Shown here: in pieces, positions 1 through 9,066 of the stretch
Layout of the letters: every line of letters begins with the position of its first letter
Position numbering within the stretch: position 1 is the stretch's first letter
DNA from: Cellulosimicrobium terreum
Lineage (GTDB): Bacteria; Actinomycetota; Actinomycetes; Actinomycetales; Cellulomonadaceae
Reading direction: 5' to 3'
DNA length: 64,000 nucleotides
NCBI GenBank assembly: GCA_014803435.1
Contig: JACYFD010000001.1
Location: 868,001 to 932,000 of the forward strand
The notes under the pieces: model-generated
Told to the model about the DNA's origin: nothing
Database searches by the model: none
Seen by the model: the letters and a program-made list of their open reading frames with translations, nothing else
Program-made: the position numbers and the translations under genes

Positions 1-749
1 ATGGAGCGGTGGATCTCACGGATGCGCTCGTCGACGTCCTCGTCCGGGCCGAGCACGGAGGCCAGGACCGCGCGGGCGTCGTCGTCCTGGTCCTTCGCGA
101 CGAGGTAGCGCGGGGACTCGGGGATCCGCAGGGCCAGGATCGTGTAGACCGCGGCGGGGACGATGCACACGAGGAACATCCACCGCCACGCCTCCCACCC
201 GAACCACAGCTCGTTGGCGGCGCCGCCTGCAGCCTCCGCGAGGAGCTGGTCGGACAGCAGCGCGGCGAAGATGCCGACCGTGATCGCGAGCTGCTGCAGG
301 GAGCCGAGGCGACCTCGCAGGGTCGCCGGGGCGATCTCCGCGATGTACGCGGGGGCGATGACGGAGGCGATGCCGATGCCGACCCCTGCCATGAAGCGCC
401 AGATCGAGAGGTCGATCGCGGACCAGGCGATCGCGGAGAGGATCGACGAGATGAAGAAGAGGACCCCGCCGAAGACCATGACGCGCGTGCGACCCCAGCG
501 GTCCGCGAGCCTCCCGCCGGACCAGGCGCCCAGCGCGCACCCCAGCAGGGCGACGGCGACGACGAGGCCCGTGACCCCCGAGCTCAGGTCGAACTGGCCC
601 TCGATCGCCTCGACGGCTCCGTTGATGACGGAGCTGTCGAACCCGAAGAGGAAGCCACCGACGGCAGCCGCGAAGGCGAGGCCGATCGCCTTGCGGTGCG
701 CGCTCCGTGCCGTCGCTGTCGGGTGATCTGCGGCGTCGCTGCTGGACAT
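1..749 (-). CDS. Sugar-porter MFS transporter, partial (C-terminus outside window)
   Basis: Only the first ~249 codons are present; the gene runs off the left edge. Translation from the ATG at 749 gives a hydrophilic N-terminus, then a first membrane segment with the GGFLFGFDSSVING signature of the sugar-porter branch of the major facilitator superfamily. The loop motif DRWGR follows helix 2, RFMAGVGIGIAS lies in helix 4, and PESPRYL follows helix 6, as in galactose/xylose/arabinose proton symporters. A GGAGGG ribosome site lies 5 bp before the ATG. The family imports monosaccharides with protons across the inner membrane; substrate cannot be read from this half. It diverges from the gene at 858. 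Confidence 0.88.
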   Translation of the reverse strand, partial: MSSSDAADHPTATARSAHRKAIGLAFAAAVGGFLFGFDSSVINGAVEAIEGQFDLSSGVTGLVVAVALLGCALGAWSGGRLADRWGRTRVMVFGGVLFFISSILSAIAWSAIDLSIWRFMAGVGIGIASVIAPAYIAEIAPATLRGRLGSLQQLAITVGIFAALLSDQLLAEAAGGAANELWFGWEAWRWMFLVCIVPAAVYTILALRIPESPRYLVAKDQDDDARAVLASVLGPDEDVDERIREIHRS

Positions 750-857
750 GGCATCCCTCCGGTCGTTCGCTGGGTCCGTCCCGGGCCCCTTTCGTCACTG
801 TAGGGCGGGGTCTGCGACCCGGCGCGTCGAGGGAGGGCCGGCCCCGAGGACGGGCAG

Positions 858-1529
858 GTGCAGACTGGGACCGTGCCCGACGACGCAGCCTCCTCCTCCG
901 ACCGCACCGCGCGCCCGCGTCGGCCCGCGATGCTCGACCCGCGTGAGGCGGACGAGCTCCCCGGGGAGCTCGACCCCGCCCTGCGCGACAAGGTCGCGCA
1001 CACGTCCGCGCACGCGATCGTCAGCCGCGCGCGTGACGCGGAGGATCCCGAGGTGGTCGCGCGGCTCGTCCGGCTCGTCGAGACGGAAGGGCTGGACGTC
1101 GTCGCGTCGCTGTGGGCCGACGCCGCGCCCAACACGCTCCCCGGGGCGCTGTGGCGTCTCTACGTGCTGCGCGAGTGGGTGCGCCGCGACCCGCAGACGG
1201 TGTCGCTGCGATACCGGCTCGGAGTCGACGCCGCGCCCGTGCACGAGGCGATCGCCGGGGTCCCGCGACCGCCCGAGCCCCAGGACCTGCGCGACCTCGC
1301 GGACGCCGTCCTCTCGGGGGTGTTCGCGGGCGACCTGGCCGTCGCGCTCGAGCGCGCGGCGTCGTTCTGCCGCATCCTCGCGACCGGTGCCGCGTTCGAC
1401 GCCGACGCGCGCGAGCTCGCCGACCCTGACTCCGCTGTGCGCATGACGCGCGGGGCGTCGTCGCTGCAGCGGACGGCGACCGAGCTCGAGCACGCGGCGT
1501 CGCTCTGGCGCGCGGACCGGCTCGACTGA
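858..1529 (+). CDS. Conserved hypothetical protein, 223 aa
   Basis: I do not recognise a named family with certainty. The product is soluble-looking, acidic and alpha-helical with no signal peptide or membrane segment. Its middle part (roughly residues 60-120) carries a periodic helical region including LPGALWRLYVLREWVRRDP, and the C-terminus ends in SSLQRTATELEHAASLWRADRLD. The start is a GTG at 858; an in-frame GTG at 873 preceded by a GGGA is an alternative. It is divergent from the sugar transporter and followed by a 343-bp untranslated stretch before the phosphate genes, so it is probably a separate transcript. Function unknown. Confidence 0.75.
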   Translation: MQTGTVPDDAASSSDRTARPRRPAMLDPREADELPGELDPALRDKVAHTSAHAIVSRARDAEDPEVVARLVRLVETEGLDVVASLWADAAPNTLPGALWRLYVLREWVRRDPQTVSLRYRLGVDAAPVHEAIAGVPRPPEPQDLRDLADAVLSGVFAGDLAVALERAASFCRILATGAAFDADARELADPDSAVRMTRGASSLQRTATELEHAASLWRADRLD

Positions 1530-1551
1530 CGGGGCGTACGATGATCCACGA

Positions 1552-1631
1552 CGCCGGGCCGCGGTAGCCCCGGGCTCCACTTCCAGCCGCTTCGAGCGGC
1601 CACGCGCCGAGAGGCGCTCCCCGGTCCGGCG
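1552..1631 (+). ncRNA. Candidate structured RNA, multi-stem element in a 343-bp gap
   Basis: The stretch between 1530 and 1872 has no gene. From 1552 to 1631 it can fold into one closed multi-branch structure: an outer 10-bp stem (1552-1561 with 1622-1631, one G-U pair) encloses a short hairpin (1566-1576), a hairpin GCCGCT-TCG-AGCGGC (1586-1600) and a hairpin GCGCC-GAGA-GGCGC with a GAGA tetraloop (1604-1617). I cannot match it to a known riboswitch, SRP RNA, tmRNA or tRNA. In DNA this GC-rich, hairpins arise by chance and a terminator for the upstream gene is an alternative, so confidence is low. Confidence 0.3.
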
Positions 1632-1764
1632 TCGCTCTTCGGGCCCGCCACCGCGACGGAGCGGACGGCGTCGGTCCCGCCCCCTGGAGGCGCCCCGTAC
1701 GCACAGCGGGCGCACAGCGCACGGATGCAGGAGCACAGGTCCCGGTCCGCTACATTTGACGAGA

Positions 1765-1786
1765 GTTCGTCGCGCGTTCATCCAGA
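1765..1786 (+). promoter_or_regulatory. PHO-box-like tandem repeat upstream of the DUF47/pit operon
   Basis: Two adjacent 11-bp units start with GTTCGTC (1765) and GTTCATC (1776), each one base from the GTTCACC consensus of the PhoP direct-repeat unit known in streptomycetes. The spacing of 11 bp is that of tandem PHO-box units. A TTGACG hexamer at 1756 sits just upstream. The downstream genes encode a PhoU-like protein and a phosphate transporter, so PhoP control is plausible. Seen: sequence and spacing. Inferred: PhoP binding. Confidence 0.45.
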
Positions 1787-1872
1787 TCTCCCGACGATCG
1801 ACGTCCGAGCCTCACCGAGACCGACCAGCGACTCGCGATGACACCTACCCCGCCCCACCACCGGAGCCTCCC

Positions 1873-2493
1873 GTGCGCCTGCGCCTGACACCGCGCGACA
1901 CCTCCTTCTTCGATCTCCTCGCCGCCTCGGCGCAGCACCTGGTCACCGGGTCGTCGCTCCTCGCGGAGCTGCTCGGCGCCGACCGCCCGACGCGCAAGCA
2001 GCTCGCCAAGCAGATGAGCGAGACCGAGCACCTCGCGGACGACGCGACGCACTCGATCATGCGGCGCCTCAACCAGACGTTCGTCACTCCGTTCGACCGG
2101 GACGACATCTACGCGCTCGCGTCCGCGCTCGACGACTGCATGGACTACATGGAGGAGGCCGCGGACCTCATCGTCCTGTACAAGGTCGAGGAGCTCCCGG
2201 CCCGGGTCTCCGAGCAGGTGCAGGTGCTCCAGCGGGCGTCGGAGCTCACCGCCGAGGCCATGCCGCGGCTGCGATCCATGGACGACCTCCCGGAGTACTG
2301 GGTCGAGGTCAACCGGCTCGAGAACCAGGCCGACAAGGTCCACCGCAAGCTCCTCGCCGAGCTGTTCGACGACGTCGCGGACCCGATCCTCCTCATGAAG
2401 CTCAAGGAGATCGTGGAGGTCCTCGAGCAGGCGGCCGACGCGTTCGAGAAGGTCGCGAACACCGTCGAGACGATCGCGCTCAAGGAGTCCTGA
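1873..2493 (+). CDS. DUF47 family PhoU-like phosphate-transport regulator
   Basis: A 206-residue helical protein of the DUF47/YkaA family (PhoU-related, two three-helix bundles). Recognisable blocks are EHLADDATHSIMRRLNQTFVTPFDRDDIYALASALDDCMDYMEEAADL, shown here only as landmarks (TPFDRDDIYAL near residue 75), and KVHRKLLAELF near residue 157. Members coordinate metals through acidic motifs and normally sit beside a Pit transporter, modulating phosphate uptake. The GTG at 1873 is chosen because GGAG lies 6 bp before it and the family domain begins right after; an open frame continues upstream to 1756 without family similarity. It is followed after 5 bp by the Pit gene, so the two are one operon. 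Confidence 0.9.
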   Translation: MRLRLTPRDTSFFDLLAASAQHLVTGSSLLAELLGADRPTRKQLAKQMSETEHLADDATHSIMRRLNQTFVTPFDRDDIYALASALDDCMDYMEEAADLIVLYKVEELPARVSEQVQVLQRASELTAEAMPRLRSMDDLPEYWVEVNRLENQADKVHRKLLAELFDDVADPILLMKLKEIVEVLEQAADAFEKVANTVETIALKES

Positions 2494-2498
2494 CCCCC

Positions 2499-3500
2499 GT
2501 GGAGACAGTGCTCGTCGTCGTCGTCGTGGCGTTCGCGCTCGGTTTCGACTACACCAACGGCTTCCACGATGCGGCCAACGCCATCGCGACCTCGGTCTCG
2601 ACCCGCGCGCTCACCCCGCGGGCGGCGCTCATCATGGCCGCGGTGTTCAACCTCATCGGCGCGCTCCTCGGGACGGCCGTCGCGCAGACGATCGCCGAGG
2701 ACATCGTCGCCATCAACGACGTACCACCGCACCAGGGGCTCGTCATCGTGCTGTGCGGGCTCATCGGCGCGATCACGTGGAACCTCATCACGTGGTGGCT
2801 CGGCCTGCCCTCGTCGTCGACGCACGCCATCATCGGCGGGCTCGCGGGCGTCGGCATCGCGTCCGGCATCACGGTGCACTGGGACGCGATCTGGGACAAG
2901 GTCGTGCTGCCCATGGTCTTCTCGCCGCTCATCGGGTTCGGGCTCGCGTTCCTCCTCATGGTCGGGGTGCTGTGGCTCTTCCGGAACGCGGCCCCGGCCA
3001 AGACGTTCCGTCGGTTCCGGATCGCGCAGACGGCGTCGGCCGCGGCGATGGCGCTGGGCCACGGCCTCCAGGACGCGCAGAAGACGATGGGCGTGATCGT
3101 CCTGGCGCTCGTCGCCGGCGGGTTCCAGGACGACAACGACATCCCCCTGTGGGTCAAGCTCTCCGCGGCCGGCGCGATCTCGCTCGGCACCTACGCGGGC
3201 GGGTGGCGCATCATGCGGACCCTCGGGCGCAAGATCATCGAGCTCGATCCCGCGCGCGGGTTCGTCGCGGAGTCCGTGGCTGCGGTCGTGCTGTATGCCA
3301 ACGCGTTCATCCTCCACGCACCCGTCTCCACCACGCACACGATCACGTCGGCGATCATGGGGGTCGGCGCGACCAAGCGCCTGTCCGCCGTGCGGTGGGG
3401 CGTTGCCAAGAACATCGGCGTCGCGTGGGTCCTGACCATCCCGATGGCAGCGCTCGTCGCCGCGATCATGTACTGGATCCTCAGCCCGATCCTCGTCTGA
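2499..3500 (+). CDS. pit: Pit family low-affinity inorganic phosphate transporter
   Basis: Integral membrane protein of 333 residues with about ten hydrophobic segments. The two PiT signature halves are present: FDYTNGFHDAANAIATSVST near the N-terminus (residues 16-35) and, in the second half, GHGLQDAQKTMGVI and HAPVSTTHTITSAIMGVG. The family carries out proton-coupled symport of metal-phosphate complexes through the cytoplasmic membrane. The GTG start is 5 bp behind the DUF47 stop, so the genes are translationally linked, the usual pairing for Pit. It converges with the mutT1/ppk genes, with stop codons only a few bases apart (3500 and 3505). Confidence 0.95.
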   Translation: METVLVVVVVAFALGFDYTNGFHDAANAIATSVSTRALTPRAALIMAAVFNLIGALLGTAVAQTIAEDIVAINDVPPHQGLVIVLCGLIGAITWNLITWWLGLPSSSTHAIIGGLAGVGIASGITVHWDAIWDKVVLPMVFSPLIGFGLAFLLMVGVLWLFRNAAPAKTFRRFRIAQTASAAAMALGHGLQDAQKTMGVIVLALVAGGFQDDNDIPLWVKLSAAGAISLGTYAGGWRIMRTLGRKIIELDPARGFVAESVAAVVLYANAFILHAPVSTTHTITSAIMGVGATKRLSAVRWGVAKNIGVAWVLTIPMAALVAAIMYWILSPILV

Positions 3501-3504
3501 CGGA

Positions 3505-4542
3505 TCAGTGCAGCGGAGGCGCGATCTTCTCCGCGGCGACCACGCGCGGCCCCTTCGAGGTCCGGGCGACGTGCGCGACGATCACCTCGCCGGGCTCGAG
3601 ATACGGGTCCCGCGTCGGGAGGGCGTTCGCGACGGAGCGACGCGAGTGCTGCCCCAGCACGTCGAGGATCGTCGGCAGGACCGGGCGGTGCGTGCACAGG
3701 ACCGACGCCGTCGGCGACTCCAGGAGCTCGCGGACCGTCCGGGCGACGCGGGCCGGGGACCGCTCGTGCTGCGCCTCGGTCAGGTGGTCGCTGCTCACCG
3801 TCGCGAGGCCGGCCGCGCGCGCGTACGGCGCGATGGTCTCGGCGCACCGGCCCCAGCGGCTCGTCACGACGTCGCTCACGCCGTAGGCCGCGAGCACCGG
3901 GACGAGCGCGGCGGACTGGGCATGGCCCGCGGGTGTCAGGGGCCGGTCCTGCTCGTCGCCGTACCAGGCGCCGCGCGCGACCGCCTTGCCGTGCCGCGCG
4001 ATGACGACGACGTGCGTCGCGAGCCGGCCATCGTCCCGTGCCCGCACCAGGGCCTCGAGCGGGGTGCGGTCGGCGGCGCGCGTGAGCCGCTGCGCGGCGT
4101 CGTCCAGGGACAGCCACTCCGCCCGGTCGATCTCCTGCGGGGAGACCGGGGGCACCGGCGCGCGAGCCGCGAGCGCGTGCGCGTCGCGCTGGCGCGACGC
4201 CCGTCGGCCCGCCCAGTAGTGCACCCGCTTCACCCGCCCCTCGGAGGTGAGGTACTGGAGCCCGGGCAGAGGGCTGCCGAGCACGATCGGCCGGCCGGTC
4301 TCCTCGGCCACCTCCCGTGCCGCGGCCGCCTGGAACGTCTCGCCCTCCTCGAGCTTGCCCTTGGGCCAGGACCAGTCGTCGTAGCGGGGGCGGTGGACCA
4401 GTCGGACCTCGAGGACGCCGTCGTGCTCGCGCCACACGAGTGCGCCCGCGGACTCGATGACCGGCGCGTGCTCCATGTGGGTCGGGCCGAGGGCCGGGAC
4501 GATCGGGACACCGGCCCGCAGCGCGGAGGGTGGCACTCCCAT
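3505..4542 (-). CDS. mutT1: Nudix hydrolase / histidine phosphatase fusion, MutT1-type
   Basis: A two-domain protein of 345 residues. The N-terminal Nudix domain has the complete box GKLEEGE...REVAEETG (about residues 62-84). The C-terminal part is a histidine phosphatase (SixA/phosphoglycerate-mutase fold) with the catalytic RHG at residues 183-185. This is the architecture of mycobacterial MutT1, which hydrolyses 8-oxo-(d)GTP and diadenosine polyphosphates and removes phosphate in a second step. The ATG at 4542 lies 8 bp after the ppk stop, suggesting coupling; the shorter ATG at 4476 (323 aa) lacks a ribosome site but is closer to the conserved region. Adjacency to ppk is common in actinobacteria. 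Confidence 0.88.
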   Translation of the reverse strand: MGVPPSALRAGVPIVPALGPTHMEHAPVIESAGALVWREHDGVLEVRLVHRPRYDDWSWPKGKLEEGETFQAAAAREVAEETGRPIVLGSPLPGLQYLTSEGRVKRVHYWAGRRASRQRDAHALAARAPVPPVSPQEIDRAEWLSLDDAAQRLTRAADRTPLEALVRARDDGRLATHVVVIARHGKAVARGAWYGDEQDRPLTPAGHAQSAALVPVLAAYGVSDVVTSRWGRCAETIAPYARAAGLATVSSDHLTEAQHERSPARVARTVRELLESPTASVLCTHRPVLPTILDVLGQHSRRSVANALPTRDPYLEPGEVIVAHVARTSKGPRVVAAEKIAPPLH

Positions 4543-4549
4543 GCGCGGC

Positions 4550-6889
4550 TCACCGCCGCCCGGTGCGGCGGCGACGCTGGCGGTTGACGAGACTGGCCTG
4601 CAGGTCGACGAGGGGCTGCCCCTCCGGGCCGGTCTCGGGGCGGTGCCACGCACCGTTCGCCTCGAGGTTCCACGCCGCCGTCGTGTCGGACATGGACGTG
4701 TCGAGCAGGTCGATCAGCTCGCGCACCTGGCCCGGGTCGGCGATGCGCACCAGTGCCTCGACGCGCCGGTCGAGGTTGCGGTGCATGAGGTCGGCGGACC
4801 CGATGAACACCTCCGGCCCGCTCACGGCATCCTCGTTGATCGCCGGTCCCACGGAGTTGGCGAACGCGAAGATCCTCGAGTGCTCGAGGAACCGCCCGAG
4901 GATGGACCGCACGCGGACGTTCTCGGAAAGCCCCGGAACGCCGGGACGCACCGCGCAGATGCCCCGGACGACGAGGTCGACCTGCACACCCGCCTGCGAC
5001 GCCCGGTAGAGGGCGTCGATCGTCGACTCGTCGACGACCGAGTTCACCTTGATCTTCACCCACGCCTCGTGGCCCTCCCGGGCCGCCTCCGCCTCCCGGT
5101 CGATGCGCTCGACGAGGCCGGACCGCACGGTGCGCGGTGCCACGAGCAGCCGGTGGAATCGCGACTGCGGGGCGTAGCCCGACAGCTGGTTGAACAGGCG
5201 GGTGAGGTCCTGCCCGACGTCCGGGTCGCAGGTCAGCAGCCCGTGGTCGGTGTACAGGCGCGCGGTCTTCGGGTGGTAGTTGCCCGTGCCGACGTGGCAG
5301 TACCTGCGCAGCCCGTCGGACTCCTGGCGCACGACGAGCGAGAGCTTGCAGTGGGTCTTGAGCCCGACGATGCCGTAGACGACGTGCACGCCCGCCTGCT
5401 CGAGCTTGCGCGCCCAGGAGATGTTGGCCTCCTCGTCGAACCGCGCCTTGATCTCGACGAGGGCGAGCACCTGCTTGCCCGCGTCGGCCGCGTCGATGAG
5501 CGCGTCCACGATGGGGGAGTCGCCCGAGGTGCGGTACAGCGTCTGCTTGATGGCGAGGACCTTCGGGTCCGCGGCCGCCTGCTCGAGGAACGTCTGCACC
5601 GAGGTGGAGAACGAGTCGTACGGGTGGTGGAGCAGGACGTCGCGCTCGCGGATCGCGGCGAAGACGTCCGTCGGGGAGGCGCTCTCGACCTCCGCGAGAA
5701 CACGGTGCGTCGTCGGTACGAACGGCGGGAAGTGCAGGTCCGAGCGGTCCAGGTCCGCGATGACGTTCAGACCCGTGTGGTCGAGCGGCTCCGGGAGCTC
5801 GTACACCTCCTCCTCGACGACCCCGAGCTCGCGCACCAGCAGCGCGCGGATGCGAGCGCTGATCCCGTGCGTGAGCTCGAGCCGCACGGGCGGCCCGAAG
5901 CGCCGGCGCAGCAGCTCCTTCTCCATGGCCTGGAGCAGGTTCTCCGCATCGTCCTCCTCGACCTCGACGTCCTCGTTGCGCGTCACCCGGAACGTGTGGT
6001 GCTCCAGCACCTCCATGCCGGGGAACAGGTGGTCGAGGTGCTGCGCGATGACCTCCTCGATCGGGACGAACGACGTCGGCCCCCGGTCGGGCGAGGCGGT
6101 CTGCGAGGTCGGGGCGGACGGGCGGCCCCGGGCGTCCACCGCGATGAACCGCGGCAGCAGCGGCGGCACCTTGACCCGGGCGAAGTGCTCCTTGCCCGTG
6201 GCGGGGTTCGCGACGACCACCGCGAGGTTGAGCGACAGGCCGGAGATGTACGGGAAGGGGTGCGCCGGGTCGACAGCCAGCGGCGTGAGCACCGGGAAGA
6301 TCTGCTTGCGGAAGAACTTGTGCAGGCGCTCCTGCTCGCGCGTCTCCAGCTCGTCCCAGTGCACGAGCGTGATGCCCTCGGCCGCGAGCCCCGGCTGCAC
6401 GTCGTCCGAGAAGACGCGGGCGTGCCGTGCCATGAGGTCGTGCGCCCGCTCGCTGATCGCGTCGAGCACCTGGCGGGGGGACAGCCCGGACGCCGCCGTG
6501 ACCGCGATGCCCGTCGCCATGCGCCGCTTGAGACCGGCGACCCGCACCATGAAGAACTCGTCGAGGTTGGACGCGAAGATCGCGAGGAAGCGCACGCGTT
6601 CCAGCAAGGGCTGGCGGGGGTCCTCCGCGAGCTCGAGCACGCGCTCGTTGAACGCGAGCCAGCTCAGCTCGCGGTCGGCGAACCGGTCGTCCGGCAGCGG
6701 CGCGAGGGGCGTGCCGTCGGACGAGAGCTCGGAAGGCTCCGGCTCCGGCACCTCGGCGATGTGCTCGGCGATGTGCTCGGCGAGCGACGGGTCGAGCGCC
6801 GGGCGCCGACCGTCGGGGTCGTCCTCGCCGGGCACGAAGCGGCCCTTGGAGTCCCTGGTCCGCTGGCTCTTCTCCGCTGTCGTGCTCAT
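4550..6889 (-). CDS. ppk: Polyphosphate kinase 1
   Basis: A 779-residue PPK1, typical length for actinobacteria, which reversibly makes long-chain polyphosphate from ATP. The order is N-terminal domain with [19 protein letters not shown] (about residue 70), middle domains, then two phospholipase-D-like catalytic domains. GLKTHCKL holds the autophosphorylated histidine (about residue 513), followed by [17 protein letters not shown], and the second catalytic domain carries [16 protein letters not shown]. The first ~50 residues are a variable, charged extension with a small duplication [13 protein letters not shown] 6889 is preferred; a GTG two codons earlier is possible. It lies first in a probable ppk-mutT1 transcript and a PHO-box-like half site lies just upstream. 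Confidence 0.96.
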   Translation of the reverse strand: MSTTAEKSQRTRDSKGRFVPGEDDPDGRRPALDPSLAEHIAEHIAEVPEPEPSELSSDGTPLAPLPDDRFADRELSWLAFNERVLELAEDPRQPLLERVRFLAIFASNLDEFFMVRVAGLKRRMATGIAVTAASGLSPRQVLDAISERAHDLMARHARVFSDDVQPGLAAEGITLVHWDELETREQERLHKFFRKQIFPVLTPLAVDPAHPFPYISGLSLNLAVVVANPATGKEHFARVKVPPLLPRFIAVDARGRPSAPTSQTASPDRGPTSFVPIEEVIAQHLDHLFPGMEVLEHHTFRVTRNEDVEVEEDDAENLLQAMEKELLRRRFGPPVRLELTHGISARIRALLVRELGVVEEEVYELPEPLDHTGLNVIADLDRSDLHFPPFVPTTHRVLAEVESASPTDVFAAIRERDVLLHHPYDSFSTSVQTFLEQAAADPKVLAIKQTLYRTSGDSPIVDALIDAADAGKQVLALVEIKARFDEEANISWARKLEQAGVHVVYGIVGLKTHCKLSLVVRQESDGLRRYCHVGTGNYHPKTARLYTDHGLLTCDPDVGQDLTRLFNQLSGYAPQSRFHRLLVAPRTVRSGLVERIDREAEAAREGHEAWVKIKVNSVVDESTIDALYRASQAGVQVDLVVRGICAVRPGVPGLSENVRVRSILGRFLEHSRIFAFANSVGPAINEDAVSGPEVFIGSADLMHRNLDRRVEALVRIADPGQVRELIDLLDTSMSDTTAAWNLEANGAWHRPETGPEGQPLVDLQASLVNRQRRRRTGRR

Positions 6890-6895
6890 GGGCAC

Positions 6896-6917
6896 ATGGT
6901 GTCACCGTCGGGTGAAC
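6896..6917 (-). promoter_or_regulatory. PHO-box-like half site before ppk
   Basis: On the minus strand the gap between mshD and ppk reads GTTCACC (6917-6911), CGAC, GGTGACA. The first heptamer is a perfect PhoP half-site; the second, at the right 11-bp distance, matches only 4 of 7 positions. The ppk gene is known to be PhoP-regulated in Streptomyces. Position immediately ahead of the start codon would fit a leaderless or very short leader transcript. Weak alone; supported by the second candidate box at 1765. Confidence 0.3.
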
Positions 6918-6932
6918 GGCGCGTGACGTGCC

Positions 6933-7874
6933 TCACCCCGGTGCGTACTGGACGTGGACCTCGCGCCGGGTGAACCCGGCGCGGGCGTAGGTACGGACCG
7001 CGGCGACGTTGTCACCGTCGACGTAGAGGATCGCCGTGCCCACGCCGCGACCGGCGAGGTGCGCGAGCCCGACGCCGGTCAGCAGCCCGCCCAGTCCCTC
7101 GCCCTGGGCGGCCGGGACGACGCCGACGACGTACAGCTCGCCCTCGCTCGCGCCCGCCGGCACCTTGGTCCACACGAACCCGAGCAGGTCGCCCGAGGCC
7201 TCGCGCTCCAGCAGGAGCAGCCCGCCCGGGTCGAACCAGTCCTCGCGCATCCTGTCGTGCAGGTCGGCGACCGTGAGGCGACCCTGCTCCGGGTGGTGGG
7301 CGAAGGCGGCGGCGTTGGCCGCGACCCACGCGGCGTCGTCGGCCCCGGGGACGAAGGCGCGGATGCGCAGACCGTCCGGCACCACGGGCGCCTCGGAAGC
7401 CTGCAGCGGCCGCTCGAGCACGAGCAGCTCGCGCACGGCCACGAGGCCGGAGCGCGCCGCGAGCGCCCGCGCGGCCGGGAGGTCGCCGTGCGCCCACACC
7501 TGCAGGGAGACGGGGCGGGGTTCGTCCGTCGGGCCGGCCGCCGATTCCGCCGCGGCGAGCTCCGCGGCGCGTGCCGTGGCGCTCGCGAGCAGGTGGAAGC
7601 CCAGGCCGTGGCGGCGGTGGGCCGGCCGGACCACGAGCTCGGCGCTCGGGGTCGGGCCGCGCCGGTCGACCTGCGCGTACCCGGCGAGCTCGCCCGCGTA
7701 CCAGGTGAGCAGGTGGACGACGTCGTCGTCGCGCGAGCGCAGGTTCAGCAAGGGCTGCTCGGACAGGGGTGCGACGCCGTCGGCCCGCTCGGCGTCGGCG
7801 GCGAGGCCGCGCACCTGCCGGACCTCCAGGTCGTCGACGAGGGGTCCGGTGTGCCAGAGGATCGAGGTCTCCAC
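6933..7874 (-). CDS. mshD: Mycothiol synthase (acetyl-CoA:Cys-GlcN-Ins acetyltransferase)
   Basis: A tandem GNAT acetyltransferase of 313 residues, close to the 315 of M. tuberculosis MshD. The first GNAT half has [16 protein letters not shown] (acetyl-CoA pyrophosphate loop region), the second has [20 protein letters not shown] and [19 protein letters not shown], the most conserved MshD stretch. MshD performs the last step of mycothiol synthesis in the cytoplasm, acetylating Cys-GlcN-Ins. GTG 7874 is chosen because an AGGCAGGA sequence precedes it and the family N-terminus aligns; an upstream in-frame start at 7910 is less likely. Its presence is good evidence for an actinobacterial host. 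Confidence 0.93.
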   Translation of the reverse strand: METSILWHTGPLVDDLEVRQVRGLAADAERADGVAPLSEQPLLNLRSRDDDVVHLLTWYAGELAGYAQVDRRGPTPSAELVVRPAHRRHGLGFHLLASATARAAELAAAESAAGPTDEPRPVSLQVWAHGDLPAARALAARSGLVAVRELLVLERPLQASEAPVVPDGLRIRAFVPGADDAAWVAANAAAFAHHPEQGRLTVADLHDRMREDWFDPGGLLLLEREASGDLLGFVWTKVPAGASEGELYVVGVVPAAQGEGLGGLLTGVGLAHLAGRGVGTAILYVDGDNVAAVRTYARAGFTRREVHVQYAPG

Positions 7875-8051
7875 CCCTCCATCCTGCCTGCGGTCGCACC
7901 GTTCACACATCCGCGCGGCGACGGTTGCGCGTCGGGAGCGGGCCCCAGCTGCCGCCGACGCCTGCGGGGGCAGGGCGGGCCGTCCATCCGCCGCTCCCGC
8001 GTCGGCTCGTCGGGACCTGCCCCGCCCCCCTCTCTCCGGCGCGCGGTGTGC

Positions 8052-8474
8052 TCAGTCTTCCGAGACGGTGACTGTCACGTCGATGTTGCCGCGCGTGGCG
8101 TTGGAGTAGGGGCAGACCTGGTGTGCGGCGTCGGCGAGCTCCTGCGCGAGGTCGTGCTCGACGCCCGGCAGGACGACCTCGAGGAGCACGGCGAGCTGGA
8201 AGCCGCCGTCGCCGTTGGGGCCGATCTGGACGCGCGCGCCGACGGACGAGTCGTGCACCTCGACCTTGCGCGCCCGGGCCACGCCCTGCAGGGCCGAGTG
8301 AAAGCACGCGGAGAAGCCCGCGGCGAACAACAGCTCGGGGTTCGCGGCCCCGCCGGCGCCGCCCATCTCGCGCGGGACGGCGAGGTCGAGGTCGAGGATG
8401 CCGTCGCTCGTGCTGACGTGCCCGTTGCGGGCGGCTCCGGTCGAGAGCGCCTCGGCGGTGTACAGGGGGTCCAT
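8052..8474 (-). CDS. ohr: Organic hydroperoxide resistance protein (Ohr)
   Basis: OsmC/Ohr family thiol peroxidase of 140 residues that reduces organic and fatty-acid hydroperoxides to alcohols. Both catalytic cysteines are in their family contexts: Cys57 in FSACFHSAL and Cys121 in VCPYSNATRGN. The N-terminus starts with the typical Ohr sequence MDPLYTAEALSTG. It lies 108 bp downstream of ohrR on the same strand and is probably co-transcribed from the ohrR operator; the gap itself shows no second copy of that operator. A GAGAGGAAC sequence precedes the ATG. Confidence 0.96.
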   Translation of the reverse strand: MDPLYTAEALSTGAARNGHVSTSDGILDLDLAVPREMGGAGGAANPELLFAAGFSACFHSALQGVARARKVEVHDSSVGARVQIGPNGDGGFQLAVLLEVVLPGVEHDLAQELADAAHQVCPYSNATRGNIDVTVTVSED

Positions 8475-8582
8475 GGGAGTTCCTCTCGTCGGTCGGGGTC
8501 GTACCCCGGCGTGGTGCGCGCGTGAGCGCGCTGGTCACCGGTCGGCGCGTGGTGGCGAGGACCGGGGTTCGCTGGGGACGGG

Positions 8583-9056
8583 TCAGCGACCACCACGTGT
8601 GGTGGCGGTCACGGCCCGCATGCCCGCGGTGAGTCCGTGCACGGTGTCCCGCAGCCGCCGGGCCTCGTCGAGGTCGAGTCCCATGCCCTCGTAGACGCGG
8701 CGCGGCACGTCGGTGAGCTCGTCGCGCAACGCCGTGCCGCGGGCCGTGAGCGTGACCGTCACGACCCGCTCGTCCCCGGCCGCCCGCTGTCGTTCGAGCA
8801 GACCCGCGCCCTCCATGCGTCGCAGGAGGGGGGAGAGCGTGCCCGAGTCGAGGCCGAGGCAGTCGCCCAGCGCGCCGACGGTGCGACGCTCGTGCACCCA
8901 CAGGTCGACGAGGACGAGGTATTGCGGGTACGTCAGGTCCCACGGCGCGAGCAGCGTGCGGTAGGCCTGCGTCGTGGCGCGCGCGGCGGCGTACAGCGAG
9001 AAGCAGACCATGTCCTCGACATCGCCCATGGTCTCCGCGGACTCGCTCGTGCTCAC
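8583..9056 (-). CDS. ohrR: MarR-family regulator, OhrR-type
   Basis: A 157-residue winged-helix MarR protein. Near residue 19, MVCFSLYAAARATTQAYRTLL contains the single redox-sensing cysteine position typical of OhrR, and LTYPQYLVLVDLW with LGLDSGTLSPLLRRMEGAGLLERQR forms the DNA-binding domain. OhrR represses ohr and itself and is released when the cysteine is oxidised by organic hydroperoxides. The GTG at 9056 fits the family start; the frame remains open far upstream only because the antisense of the next gene lacks stops. The inverted repeat immediately upstream (9067-9091) is the likely operator. Confidence 0.92.
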   Translation of the reverse strand: MSTSESAETMGDVEDMVCFSLYAAARATTQAYRTLLAPWDLTYPQYLVLVDLWVHERRTVGALGDCLGLDSGTLSPLLRRMEGAGLLERQRAAGDERVVTVTLTARGTALRDELTDVPRRVYEGMGLDLDEARRLRDTVHGLTAGMRAVTATTRGGR

Positions 9057-9066
9057 TCGCCCACTA

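Noticed and set aside
1552-1631. tRNA or SRP RNA at the structured element
   Set aside because: No T-loop/anticodon arrangement and no conserved SRP GGAAG-type tetraloop region.
4457-6973. 838-codon plus-strand frame antisense to ppk
   Set aside because: PPK1 on the minus strand is unmistakable; this is its mirror frame.
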